Assembly (NCBI GenBank): GCA_964016875.1
Contig: OZ024719.1
Coordinates: forward strand, 65,605,224 to 65,669,223
Length of the DNA: 64,000 nucleotides
Reading direction: 5' to 3'
From: Fallopia convolvulus
Lineage: Eukaryota > Streptophyta > Magnoliopsida > Caryophyllales > Polygonaceae
The position numbers were made by a program, and so were the translations under genes. This document shows, in pieces, positions 32,915-43,587 of this stretch. The notes under the pieces were generated by a model. It did not search any database. It saw only the letters and a list, made by a program, of their open reading frames with translations, and had not been told where the DNA came from. How positions within the stretch are numbered: the first letter of the stretch is position 1; each line of letters begins with the position of its first letter.

Positions 32915-35900
32915 TTACGGGGGGCGTCCTAGAGCATCCTTTCGGATGAGAACATGGAGTTCTGGATGAGTCATTATGGACTCGGCGGGGAGACTGTGGC
33001 CCAATTTAGCAATTTTATCGGCCACAGCATTACACTCCCTAGGAATATGATTAATTCTAATATCATGGGCTCTAGTAATGGAGACAAGGGTGTCGGATAT
33101 TATAAGCTCAATCTCCCAAGGACATTTAGTTTTTCCTTTGACCGCGTTGATGACCTGGAGGTTGTCCCCTTCGATTTCAACATTTCTTAGATTTCTGTTT
33201 CTCACCTCCCGAACAGCCTCTCTGAAGGCTAGGGCTTCCGCCTTGAGGACTGAAACTTTTCCAAAGTTACACGTTTTCAGGTCAAGAACCTGACCCAGAT
33301 GATTCCTTATCACAATTCCTCCCGTTGCTTGGTTGTTGGGAAGCCTAGATGCATCAAAATTGATTTTCACTTGATCTTGTCTTGGTTTTTTCCATATTTC
33401 AGACTTCTTTCTTTGTTTGTTCTTTCTGCATGGTTGGTTTGCCTTATTGATTTCTTCATCTTCCGTCCATTGTCTTGCCATTTTCCAATTTTTTATTTGA
33501 TTTCGAATGTAGCTTGTCAAGTCTGCGATGCCATTATTCTGATCTTGTTGGAAAGTTAATTTATTTCATTGATGCCAAACGCTCCACCAAATAACTGCTA
33601 GTTCCGTGATCTCTTGTCTCCCTAATAGTTGTTTAATTTCATTCAGGACTACCCGTGATGTTTTATTACTAGCGTCTATACTTCTAAGAGTCTGAGCCAT
33701 GTTTGGGTTTATTTTATTTGCTATATGTATCATATACGGGCATTTAGCAAGAATATGGTTTGTGTCTTCCGTGGAGCAGTCACACAGGATGCAACCACCT
33801 GGGGTAGCGACCTGCTTTTCCCTTAGGCGTGCTTTTGTGGGGAGTCCATTACTATCGATTTTCCATAAGAAGTTTTTGACTTTCGGGTATATATCAAGTT
33901 TCCATATCCAGTTGTTAAGGCTTGGAATTTTCCCCTCTATGTTTGTAATGAGGTTCACAGCCGAAGCAGTAGAGAACCATCCATTTTTGCTTGGCGCCCA
34001 ATATAGTCTATCTTGTATATAGTTGTCTGGGATCGGCACTGCTTGGACTTGTTCAACTATATCATCTGGTAGAACTTGTCTTAGTTGTTCTATTTTCCAT
34101 TTTCTATCGTAAGAGATCCATTCATCAACTTTTGACGATCTATCAATTATTGCAGGGTTTTTTGCATGGGTGTGTAATGGGCCTATAAGGTGCCATCTAT
34201 CGTTCCAAAAATTAACTGTTCTACCATCCCCTATTTTCCATATTAGCCCTTTACAAAACTCCTCCCTCATGTTTATAAGCTTTTTCCATTGCCATGATGT
34301 GTTCTGTTTTGGCTTATACGTGAAAAAATCGTCGTTCTTGAGGTATTTTTCCGTAACTATTCTTACCCAGATATTATTTGGTTCTGCTAATATTTTCCAT
34401 AATAGTTTCATTTGCAGTGCTTTGTTCATATGTTCTGTCTTCCTTATTCCTAGGCCGCCTAATTCCTTTGGTTTGCAAATTTTGTCCCATCCCACAAGAG
34501 GTTTGTATTGCCTATCTTTGTTCCAGAAGAAACTCCTGTTGATTCTATCCATTTCATTATGTATGGAGTTAGGGAGCATGAAGCTTTGCATTACATAGTT
34601 GGGTTTTGTTGCAAGGTTGGCTGTAATTAATGTTGTTCGTCCCTCTTGAGAGAGTGAGTTGGCTTTCCATTTAGTAAGTTGCCTTTGTGCCTTAATTACA
34701 GATTTATTGAAAGTGTCTTTATTAACCTTTCCATTAATCATCGGACATCCTAGGTACTTTTCAATATTTGTCATTGTCGGGATTCCTAGCGTTTGATGAA
34801 CTATGTTTCGTTGTTGAGCATTCATGTTTTTAGAGGTTTGGAAAGCCGATTTGGTATAATTTACCTTTTGGCCTGAGATTCTACAAAAATCATCAATTAT
34901 GTTTTTCACCTTTGCACACGATCCTTGCGATGCTTTAGCAAAGATTATAATATCATCAGCAAAGGCAAGAAATGGTATTCTAGTTCCACCTCGAGAGATA
35001 GGAAAACCGATCGAATTTTTGTCAATTTCGCTTGTCAACTGCAATTTTCGGGCCAGGATTTCCGCTGCAAGGACAAAGAGAAATGGTGATAGTGGGTCTC
35101 CTTGTCTTAATCCTCTTTCTGGTGTGAAAGGTTCTGTAGGTCCATTATTAACAAGGACTGATAGTGTTACAGAGCATATACATTCTCGAATCCACCCCAC
35201 AAACTTCTTATCAAATCCAAACTTATTTAGGACATCAAGGAGGTAGTCCCAATCAACTCTGTCATATGCCTTTTCCATATCCAATTTAATTGCAACCCAC
35301 CCATCTTTGGCTTTACTATTTCTAAAAGAATGTAGAACCTCATGAGCAATAAGAACATTATCTTGGATGGCTCTATTTGCAACAAAGGCTCCTTGAAGCG
35401 GATGTGTGATCTTGCTTATTACTTTCTTTAGTCGTTCTGTTATGATCTTTGAAATAATTTTGTATATTGTAGAACATAGACTAATTGGTCGATAATGGTT
35501 TGTGGAATTTGGGTTCTCAGTTTTCGGTATGAGGGTTATGAAAGTATGGTTTATTTGTTTTAGTATCTTACCTGAGTGGAAGAAGCTTTTCACTGCTTTG
35601 GTTACCGTTGGGCCTACAATATCCCAATATCTTTTATAAAATTCTGCCGTAATCCCATCGGGTCCTGGAGATTTGTCTGACCCAAGGTTCATGACCGTAA
35701 GTTTAATTTCCTCATTCGTAACTGGTTGTAAGAGCATCATGTTATCTTCTTCTGTTACTTCTCTAGTAATTAGGTCCATATAGTCACTCGCGTTCCTAAG
35801 GTTGGTTGTTTCTTTTGTGTATCGTTTCTTAAAATCATTCCTTATTTCTTCGCGAATATTTTCTATCCCTATGATTTGTGTACCATCTGCTGTTCTTATT

Positions 35901-37048
35901 TCTTTTAGCATTTTCCTATTATGTCTTCCACTGGCCACCTTGTGAAAGTACCCTGAGTTTGCATCTGATAATTTAATGTGCTTCGTTTTTGCCCTTTGTT
36001 TCCAATAAGTTCTATGGTAATTCAAGATACACTCTTTCTTTTTTAGTAAGCGGATTTGTTTTTGTATCATGTCTGGTTGGGGTGAGATTGTTATATTCTT
36101 CTGTAGTTCAAGAAGTTGATCTTCCAATTCTTTTAATTGTTCGAAAATATTCCCTAATGTGTGCTTATTCCAACATTTTGCATGTTGCTTAAAGAGTTGC
36201 GTTTTTTTAACTAGTTGGAACATGTTAGAGCCTTCAAATTGAACCCTCCAAGCTTGTTTTACTACATTTCTAAAGTCTTTCCTGTACATCCACATTTTTT
36301 CTAATTTAAAGGGTTGTGCTTTGATCATCTCGTTGTTGCTTAGTTCCACCGATATTTTGCAGTGATCCGAGCTTGTAAAGGCGTGGTTTTTTGTACTTAT
36401 GTTTGGAAACCATTGAATAATGTTGTTGTTGGCTAAGGCTCTATCCAATTTTTCATAAATGTTATCGACTTCCGTTTTATTCTTTCTCCAGGTAAAGGGA
36501 TTTCCAACGGTCGGAATGTCTTCAAGGAGGCAGTCATTTTTGAAGTTTATTAGTCTTTCAAATCTATACGGTTCCGGATGGGCTCCTCCTTTTTTTTCAT
36601 TAGGTTCTTGAATTTCATTTAGATCTCCTATAATTAGGTTTGGTAAGCTAGTATTTTGTAAAGTTTCAGTTAATTCATTCCAAAAGGCGTCTTTATCACC
36701 AGCATTGGGTGGTGCATAGACAAAGCAGATAGCAAGAGAGTTTTTTGTAATAAGATGAATATACTTTAGAATAATGTACCTTGGTGCTTGAACAAGCACT
36801 GTGATTTCCTCATTTATAAGTTGGTGCGCTTTCCAAAAGACTCCTAAACCTCCAGCTCGACCGGTAGCTGGGGACCACAAGACATTATCAAACCCAGCTC
36901 GCCGCCAAACCTGGTCGCTAGGAAGGGTATCGGTTTTTGTTTCGCCTATTGCCATTATTTGAATTTTTTGGATTTTGCAGAAGGAATCAAGTTCTGGCCA
37001 GAACGATTTCCTCCCAATCCCTCTGCTATTCCAAAATCCTATCTTCAT
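32915..37048 (-). pseudogene. LINE ORF2: endonuclease, reverse transcriptase, RNase H; one TGA
   Basis: A frame of 1378 codons from ATG 37048, broken only by TGA at 33566-33568 (codon 1161). An apurinic-type endonuclease occupies about residues 1-230 (FWNSRGIGRK, GETKTD, TSSDHCKI). Reverse transcriptase lies in about 400-760, with SPGPDGI, the palm motif FADDIIIF from residue 696 and the GLRQGDPLSP block. A zf-RVT-type Cys/His segment follows (CILCDCSTEDTNHILAKC). Beyond the TGA is an RNase H domain (KINFDASR, KAEALAFREAV, IEGDNLQVINAV, NAVADKIAKLG). The protein nicks the target and reverse-transcribes its RNA. The break sits in the linker before RNase H, so the truncated product would still hold endonuclease and RT. 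Its start overlaps ORF1b by 23 bp. Confidence 0.93.
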
Positions 37049-38099
37049 AATAACTTATTTTATCTATCCAATTCTCGCTTCTTATACATGTTCTGGTGAT
37101 GATATAGACATGGTTCTTGGAATAAGTGCTCATTTTTACAGACTTGTTCCTACATTTTAAAGATATCAAATGACAGTTACAATCATGGTCTTCAACTGCA
37201 TCCATCATATGGACTTTTTGCATTAAACTACCTTTTCCACCAATTTTATGCCAACAATTATCAATCTGTCTTAAGCATAGTGCACATAAAAAAATCTTAT
37301 GTTTTCTATAGTAAGTTGTTCTATACAATGGTCCTATTAGGGGCCTTTGCTTTTGTGTGTTCTTCATCTGTCTTGTTCTCTTCTGCCATCCTCTTCTTTC
37401 TCTATTTCTGTTTCGATCCTTTCTGTTTTCCTTTTCCTGATATTTTTTCTTTATGGGTGTTGCTGATGGACCCAGTTTGCTCCAATTTTCTTTCTTCAAG
37501 TTCTGTTCCTTCCACTTGCTACTCTGAATAGCACCTAAGTAGAGCCATCCAGTACCTCCTCCTTTCTTATTCCATTTTGTGCCTAAATTTTTGCTGCAAT
37601 ACCACATTTTGCACAGATAGTTAATAGTTCTCAGAACAATACTTCTCATATTCTTATATACATATTCAATAGGATCACCAATCATAAATGCAAATAAGGA
37701 GGTTTCCTTAAGATGCATTATGTTTTCTCTAACACCAAACAGCTGGATAAGGAAAACTAGCATATCAATTTTCTTCTTAGACTTTTCTTTTTTCGACCCC
37801 GAGGGTACTGCCTCAACAGGTTGCTTCATTTTGCCACCCTTTAAGGTCTCTTGGACCATGGTAGGCTGAATTTTCTTAGGAGAATGAGCATGGTCATTCT
37901 CCTCTTGTTCTTTAGCAAATGCAGGATCATAAACAAGTTCTTTAGCAATTAACATCATTTCATAGACAGCAATAACATACTTAGCCATAAAAATTTCCCT
38001 ACAACAACAAACAAGAGGTGGTTCTCTCAATAGAGTGGCTTCTAAATAACCACCAAGATTTATCAACCTTGGGAGATTAGTCAGTTTTGATCTCGACAT
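37026..38099 (-). CDS. LINE ORF1b (357 aa), second ORF1-type protein
   Basis: Not recognised as a known family. From the ATG at 38099, five bases after the TAA of ORF1a, it encodes 357 residues. Residues 79-143 (PTMVQETLKGG... to IGDPIE) resemble residues 365-431 of ORF1a, including PSG.KKEKSK, HLK.TSLF and IGDP.E. A very basic, Lys/Arg/Asn-rich stretch follows (KKKYQEKENRKDRNRNRERR), suited to RNA binding, then a Cys/His-rich region (CALCLRQIDNCWHK, HDCNCHLISLKC). Its 3' end overlaps the ORF2 start. Similarity to ORF1a argues that it is, or recently was, coding. The usual plant LINE ORF1 signatures (DUF4283 and CCHC knuckle) were not seen. Confidence 0.6.
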   Translation of the reverse strand: MSRSKLTNLPRLINLGGYLEATLLREPPLVCCCREIFMAKYVIAVYEMMLIAKELVYDPAFAKEQEENDHAHSPKKIQPTMVQETLKGGKMKQPVEAVPSGSKKEKSKKKIDMLVFLIQLFGVRENIMHLKETSLFAFMIGDPIEYVYKNMRSIVLRTINYLCKMWYCSKNLGTKWNKKGGGTGWLYLGAIQSSKWKEQNLKKENWSKLGPSATPIKKKYQEKENRKDRNRNRERRGWQKRTRQMKNTQKQRPLIGPLYRTTYYRKHKIFLCALCLRQIDNCWHKIGGKGSLMQKVHMMDAVEDHDCNCHLISLKCRNKSVKMSTYSKNHVYIITRTCIRSENWIDKISYYEDRILE

Positions 38100-38103
38100 G
38101 TTA

Positions 38104-40293
38104 TTAGCATGCCACACAATATGTAGATGATGGAAGTTTAAGTTGTTTAGGGATGTAATTCATTTCTAGTTGACTACCAAAATGGTTGACTAAGTAACAA
38201 CAATTGTCTAAATTCTCTTTATTTAAGCATGCTAAATTCTTATTTTTCTTAATGTTCTTGCCATAACTAACCTGTTTTCTCTTACTTTCTGTTACGCTGG
38301 GAGAGGGAATGAACATATCCTTCATTCTACTAATGACATGGTCTTGATCAGAATACATCATATCATAATTATTTAAATAATAAAACATCATGATGTAAAC
38401 CTCAACAACTTGTAAGAAGATAAACCAGGCAGCACAATTGGTACCAAGGTTTGTATTCACCATTTCTATCAAATAACATCCATCTTTACCACCTGAATTA
38501 TTCCTAGGATAGTTTTGTTTCCCAAATTTTTCTTTACCCGAATTCAGCAAGTGGCAATATCCATCATTGGAGTTATTAGATTTTTTGTCATAATACCAGT
38601 CATTTGTTTCCACCTTAGCTGCATTCATTAAATCATACAGGAGCCTATCATGATATTTACACCACTCATACTTTTTCAAAGAGACTAAAATTTTAGTAAA
38701 AGTCCTGCACACCGCATCAGTACGAAGGTGATAATCAGCAAACACATATATTATATTTCTTTTCGTAATCTTAGCAGAATAAACCACAAGTTCTTGCCAA
38801 AAGCTAGAAGTCATGACACACCCACCTACTTGCTTAGTTCCAAGAGGCAAAGCAAAGCAAAATGCATTAGGTGGGTTGATCATTAATCCTAGAAACCCAT
38901 CACCTATTACTATACAAGTATCCTTACCCCACTTGTTCGTGATCCATCCTTCAATTTTCCAATCACTTCTTAATTTTTGCCTCAACCTAGCAACCTCTTT
39001 AGGGTCTCCAATAACAGAATCAAATAGAGAAGTTTTCTTAAGATGCAGAATATATTCTTTCACCCTAGACAGCTGGTCTAGGACAGCCACCATATCAATC
39101 TTGCCTTTATTTTTGCTCTTTTCTTTCTTAATCCCCGAGGGGCCAGCCTCATTAAGCCTTTTCAGTTTACTACCATTTAAGGTCTGATCGACCATGGTAG
39201 GATTCATATTGGATTGAGGATGAGTGAAATCACCCTCTTCCTGGTCTTTAGAGAAGTGGTTATCTGAGCAGAGAACCTTCTTAAAGGATCTCTTTTGTTT
39301 CTTCATCCCTACATTACTTTTCTCCATATTAGTGTCAATCCAGAGGGAACCATCAGAAAGCAAATTATTGTGCACAGAGGAAATTTTTAACTTGGGAGAG
39401 AATGGGATAGTAGAGAACATGGGAATGGAGCATCCCCATCTTCTCAATATATAACCATCAGGATAGCTCATCACAAAGACATACAAGTTCATAATAAAGT
39501 AAACAATCACAATAAGGAAGAGATACAACCTGCTATGGTTGGTCCAAGCGAGATTCTCTATGGAAAGACTAGTGTGAGAATGAAGCCTCACCACTAGTCC
39601 AGACTTCTGTCTCACATCTCCAGGAAGACGCCCCTCGGGAGACCCATTCGAGACGCCCATCTCTCTCTTATGGAAAAAAAGTGAAAAGGGATCTAATTTC
39701 ACCCATCCTAATCTCCAGTAAGCACACGGGTCCTTGAAAGAAGGCTCAAAGCGTTTTCCAAGCCGCCGCCACCAGGCCGATGTGACTAGCCCCTTCGATC
39801 GGAAAGCCACGAATTCATCAAAGTGCAACCTTAAGGGCGGAATACCCCTTTCTTCGAATTGTTTATTTGCAGGAAAATCGGACCTAGACCACCAAATTGG
39901 GGTTTCTTGAAGAGAAAAGGCATCATTACGCCTGAAATTGGTCAAGGAAATCCCGAAATCGACACGATTTGGGGGGTAGATTTGCAAATTAGGCTTCTGA
40001 AATTGGGATTTTAGCCACTGTTTGGAGATAGGGTTTCGAGAGAGAAAGGGGCGAGGGTGTCGGGTCTCCATACGAGAGTAATACATTAGAATTAATCTTC
40101 TGCTGGGTTTGCACGATGGTAAAAGCCATAAAATGCCACAACTCCATTCAACCTCCTTCCTGGAAACACGCTCGCCGGGATATCTCATTTTGCCGGAAGT
40201 GCTCGTCAGATTTCCCGTCCTCATCTCTGCCCGGAATTCCCCTCCTCGTGGCTCATCTTTGTCGACGGCGAAAACGCCGGAAACCACCACCAT
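38104..40293 (-). CDS. LINE ORF1a (729 aa), unrecognised
   Basis: A 729-codon frame from ATG 40293 to TAA, without interruption. The N-terminal third is basic and Arg/Trp-rich (TSAWWRRLGKRFEPSF). A hydrophobic segment LYLFLIVIVYFIMNLYVF follows at about residue 260, then a Lys-rich region, the module shared with ORF1b (365-431), a domain with GDGFLGLMINPPNAFCFALP, and a Cys-containing tail (CLNKENLDNCCYLV). No DUF4283 or canonical zinc knuckle is visible. In LINEs the protein ahead of ORF2 is normally an RNA-binding chaperone; that role is an inference from position. An open frame this long in AT-rich DNA is very unlikely by chance. Confidence 0.6.
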   Translation of the reverse strand: MVVVSGVFAVDKDEPRGGEFRAEMRTGNLTSTSGKMRYPGERVSRKEVEWSCGILWLLPSCKPSRRLILMYYSRMETRHPRPFLSRNPISKQWLKSQFQKPNLQIYPPNRVDFGISLTNFRRNDAFSLQETPIWWSRSDFPANKQFEERGIPPLRLHFDEFVAFRSKGLVTSAWWRRLGKRFEPSFKDPCAYWRLGWVKLDPFSLFFHKREMGVSNGSPEGRLPGDVRQKSGLVVRLHSHTSLSIENLAWTNHSRLYLFLIVIVYFIMNLYVFVMSYPDGYILRRWGCSIPMFSTIPFSPKLKISSVHNNLLSDGSLWIDTNMEKSNVGMKKQKRSFKKVLCSDNHFSKDQEEGDFTHPQSNMNPTMVDQTLNGSKLKRLNEAGPSGIKKEKSKNKGKIDMVAVLDQLSRVKEYILHLKKTSLFDSVIGDPKEVARLRQKLRSDWKIEGWITNKWGKDTCIVIGDGFLGLMINPPNAFCFALPLGTKQVGGCVMTSSFWQELVVYSAKITKRNIIYVFADYHLRTDAVCRTFTKILVSLKKYEWCKYHDRLLYDLMNAAKVETNDWYYDKKSNNSNDGYCHLLNSGKEKFGKQNYPRNNSGGKDGCYLIEMVNTNLGTNCAAWFIFLQVVEVYIMMFYYLNNYDMMYSDQDHVISRMKDMFIPSPSVTESKRKQVSYGKNIKKNKNLACLNKENLDNCCYLVNHFGSQLEMNYIPKQLKLPSSTYCVAC

Positions 40294-40369
40294 CGACGAC
40301 CATTTTTCTACCGCCGACCATATATTTCTTTAAGCTTTTGTTTACAAAAAAATCATTAGTGTAATAGTA

Positions 40370-41560
40370 CTGTTACACTAAATGTATAAGGATTTTAACA
40401 TTAAATTTAATAGTATAATTTTTATGTAGGATTGCTTAATTACATAAAAATTCAACTTTTAAATACATTAATATTATTACATTAAATTTATTAGGGTCTC
40501 TACATAAAATTTGTCAGTTAAATTTTTATATAGAGTTATTTTGTTACTTAAATTCATCTTTTATTACATTAAAATTATATAGAGTTATTGTGTTATATAA
40601 ATTCAACTTTTAGTATATTAAAATTGTGTTACATTAAATTTATTAGGTTTTGCTACATAAATTTTTTTTACAATGAATTAATTTAGAGTTACGTTGTTAC
40701 ATAAATTCAAATTTTATTACATTAAAATTATTACATTAATTTATTAGTGTAATTGTGTTACACTATATTTATTAGGGTTTTTCTACATAAAATTTGTCAC
40801 AATGAATTAATTTAGGGTTACATAGTTACATAAATTCAAATTTTATTACATTACTCCCTCCGATTCAAAATAAGTGTCGTTTTAGATTTTGACATTTGTT
40901 TTAAAAAAGTATTAATTACACTCGAAACCTTAAACTTTTTCTCAATCTTATCATTCACCACCTTTTTGGACCAATGAATGAATATTTTTAGTCAACAAAA
41001 ACACATTCCAATAAGAATTCTCACAACTCTCTCCTAATCAATTGTCTAGAAAACTTAAAGTGACACTTAAAATGGATAAAAATAAAGTGTTAAAAAGACA
41101 CTTATTTTGAATCGGAGGGAGTAATTTATTAGCATAATCGTGTTACACTATATTTATTAGGATTTTGCTACATAAAATTTGTTACAATGAATTAATTTAG
41201 AGTTATTTTGTTACATAAATTCATCTTTTATTACATTAAAATTATTACATTAAATTTATTAGCATAATCATGTTACATTTATTTGGATTTTGCTACATAA
41301 ATTTTTTTACAATAAATTAATTTAGGGTTTTTTTGTTACATGAATTCATCTTTTACTAAATTAAAATTATTACATTAAATTTGTTAGCAGACTTGTATAA
41401 CATTGAATTTGGTAGGGGTGTAGGGGTTTACTACATAAATTTGTTATATATAATTAGGTTTTTTCTACACTAAATTTCTTTATGTAAAAACCTAACGTAA
41501 ACCTATATGTCTATATAAATTCATGTAGAATAACTAATTTACACTAAACTAACTAATTAA
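40370..41560. repeat. Degenerate AT-rich tandem repeat with an inserted MITE
   Basis: Phrases such as ACATAAATTCA, TTTTATTACATTAAAATT, ACATTAAATTTATTAG and ACAATGAATTAATTTAG recur in the same order many times at roughly 100-180-bp spacing, giving a decayed minisatellite. It contains no open frames of note. The Stowaway MITE at 40854-41121 interrupts it. Confidence 0.75.
40854..41121. mobile_element. Stowaway-type MITE (268 bp)
   Basis: Inverted ends CTCCCTCCGATTCAAAATAA and its complement, flanked by TA at 40852-40853 and 41122-41123. The inner TIR continues with AAGTGTC.TTTT. Noncoding. Confidence 0.9.
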
Positions 41561-41941
41561 TTAACAACCAGAATTAGCTCAAGCAAATTTACACCAACCG
41601 CACAATGAGATCTCATTAATATATAACTCTGATGGCAACGGTTACAGGCAAACGGCGCGGTTGATCGATCGACGACGGCGAGGAGATAGCGGGCCTAGAA
41701 GACGATAGAGCGAGGCTGATTAGGAGATGGCGCAGTTGAGTCAGAACTGCGATCAATAGGGTAGGAAGAATCGTGGATTCAAAATCATTAATATGAGGAA
41801 AATCTATTAATTTGTTAATTAGGGGTTGTTTTGTATTTGTCAACAAAAAAATATAGTTTTGGAAATAAGATAGAGTGGGGGTGTATTTTTGGAAAAGATA
41901 ATTGAAAGTAGGACTATTCTGGTATTTTTCTCTTGTTTTTG

Positions 41942-43587
41942 CCATATTTTGTGCACCTTAATTTTGATCAGGATACCATTGTTGCTTCCTTTTGTCTTGC
42001 TTAGCCACCGCATAAGTAGAACAACTTGCATTATCACTACCCATAGGGGCTTTACCTTTAGACAAAAAGGAACATGTTTGGTACCCTGGGTGCTGGGTGC
42101 ACGAGCATATCCAATCCCAGACCTATCAATCTCCTTCACAAATTTCTTTTTATAGTCATTTCTGACCTCTTGAGCCTTTTCAGCAACAAACTCATCTAGC
42201 CACTTTTTTCTTTTAGTCTCATCATCAACCTTTGGATCTTCTAGTTCTTTGGATAGCTTAGCATGACCGAGCCTAAGCATAAGCTTTTCACCTTCTAGGT
42301 CAGTGACTTGTTTTCGAAGTCCTCAACTTGCTTTTGCAGGTCAACAACTTGGGTCTTTGAGTTCGAACAGGACTCACAAGTCATTGACTTAGGAGACAAA
42401 ATCTTTTCCAATTCAATAACCTTAGAGGACCAGAGTTTGTTATCGTCAAAAAGATTGGAGATTGTTTCTTCATTATCTTCCACTTTTTCTCTTAACCAAG
42501 TGATTTGAGTTCCAAGTTTTTCAATGATAGCAATCAACTGTTCTCTAGACTTTTTAGAGAGAAGAGAAGAGAGTTCATAGTCATTTACCTCTTGGGATGA
42601 TTTGTCTTTAATGACCATACAACAGTTTCCTCTTGCCGACGCCACTTCATCATCATCATCGAACTTATCCTAAGTTGCCATCATTCCTTTGCCAACCTCT
42701 CCACTTTTTCTTTTTGGACACTGTTTGGCAAAGTGTCCTCTAGCTTGACATTGATAACAAATGGCATCCTTCATATCCTTTCCTTCCTTGCTTGACTCTA
42801 GAATATTGACAAGAGCTTTGTTGCGGTTCCACAGTCTCTTCATAGCCTTAGAGGTGAGAGCAACATCCTCATCTATTCCTTCAGTGTCATCGTCTCCCTG
42901 AGCCAAGTCAAAAGCTCTTTCAACTTTGAGAGCAATGTTCTTGACTTTCTCTGAGTCAAGTCTTTCCACTCTTCTTTGCTAAATGCCTCCATACATGGTA
43001 AGTTGTCCAACAAGATCTTCCAAGGTCAGTGACTTGGTTTCCTTTTGAGTGAGTAGGGACGAAGCAATGTTGTTTCAACTCTTGTTCAATCTTGAGATCA
43101 GCTTGTTGGTTTGTTTCCACTGAGGAATTTTCTCACCAAGGAACTCCAATTGATTCACAAGCGTCTGAAAACTAGAGTGATAGTCACCAAGAGATTCTCC
43201 TTTTCCTTTAAAGATATTATAATATTCTCCTTCGAGGCTTATGATCCTATCCTTCTTTACATCATCATTGCGTTGATGAAGTCTTGTAAGAGCATCCCAG
43301 ATTTCTTTTACTGTCGTGTATCTGATCACCTTCTTGAGGTCACCGTTAGTGAGAGAATGATGGAGCACCTTCTTTGTTCTAGCATTCTTTTCAAGCTTCT
43401 TGAAATCAACATCATCGTATTCAGCTGTGGTTTTCTCCGTCTTTCCATGTTTCCAGACCTAGTTCAATCACCTTCCACAACTGACCATCGAGAGAGCAGA
43501 TGTGGGTCTTCATCTGTTCAACCCACCAATTATATTCTCCAACCTTGAGGATTGGAGGCTTCCAGAAATCGTTGATAGCAGTGTTGG
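41942..43587 (-). pseudogene. Gag main segment of the second Sirevirus
   Basis: Minus strand: DUF4219-like start (NDFWKPPILKVGEYNWW) at 43587-43500; 43075-43440 UBN2-like (VKEIWDALTRLHQRNDDVKK, GDYHSSFQTLVNQLEFLGEK); 42670-42969 with zinc knuckle CYQCQARGHFAKQC; 42295-42645 coiled-coil-rich region; 41942-42280 Lys-rich segment ending ..IWQKQ at the 9-bp duplication. Several stops (for example after SRLNKS) and frameshifts. The first five codons lie on the far side of the solo LTR at 46323-46337. Confidence 0.85.

Larger units (their letters stand above)
32873..40330 (-). mobile_element. Nearly intact L1-type LINE with three ORFs
   Basis: Minus strand. ORF1a 40293-38104, ORF1b 38099-37026, ORF2 37048-32915 (one in-frame TGA), then a 3' poly-A tail seen as T14 at 32874-32887. 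Endonuclease, RT, a Cys/His motif and a C-terminal RNase H domain are all present, as in plant L1 elements. The 5' edge is near 40330, where an AT-rich repeat begins; no convincing target duplication was found by eye. Very few lesions over 7.4 kb, so it is young compared with the Sirevirus it lies in. Confidence 0.85.
32805..41932. mobile_element. 9.1-kb MULE-type insertion carrying a LINE
   Basis: The 9-mer TTGTTTTTG flanks it directly at 32796-32804 and 41933-41941. The ends are imperfect inverted repeats opening GAGAAAAA (left GAGAAAAAGACGGTATTAAC, right inverted GAGAAAAATACCAGAATAG), recognisably similar for about 60 bp. Excision on paper restores the gag frame of the host Sirevirus. Without the LINE at 32873-40330 the element would be about 1.7 kb, a usual size for a nonautonomous MULE. 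No transposase inside. The GC-rich stretch 41630-41760 could be captured host DNA, not identified. Confidence 0.8.

Noticed and set aside
40310..40330. Target-site duplication of the LINE (CCATA at both sides)
   Set aside because: Only about five bases and in AT-rich surroundings, too short to accept.
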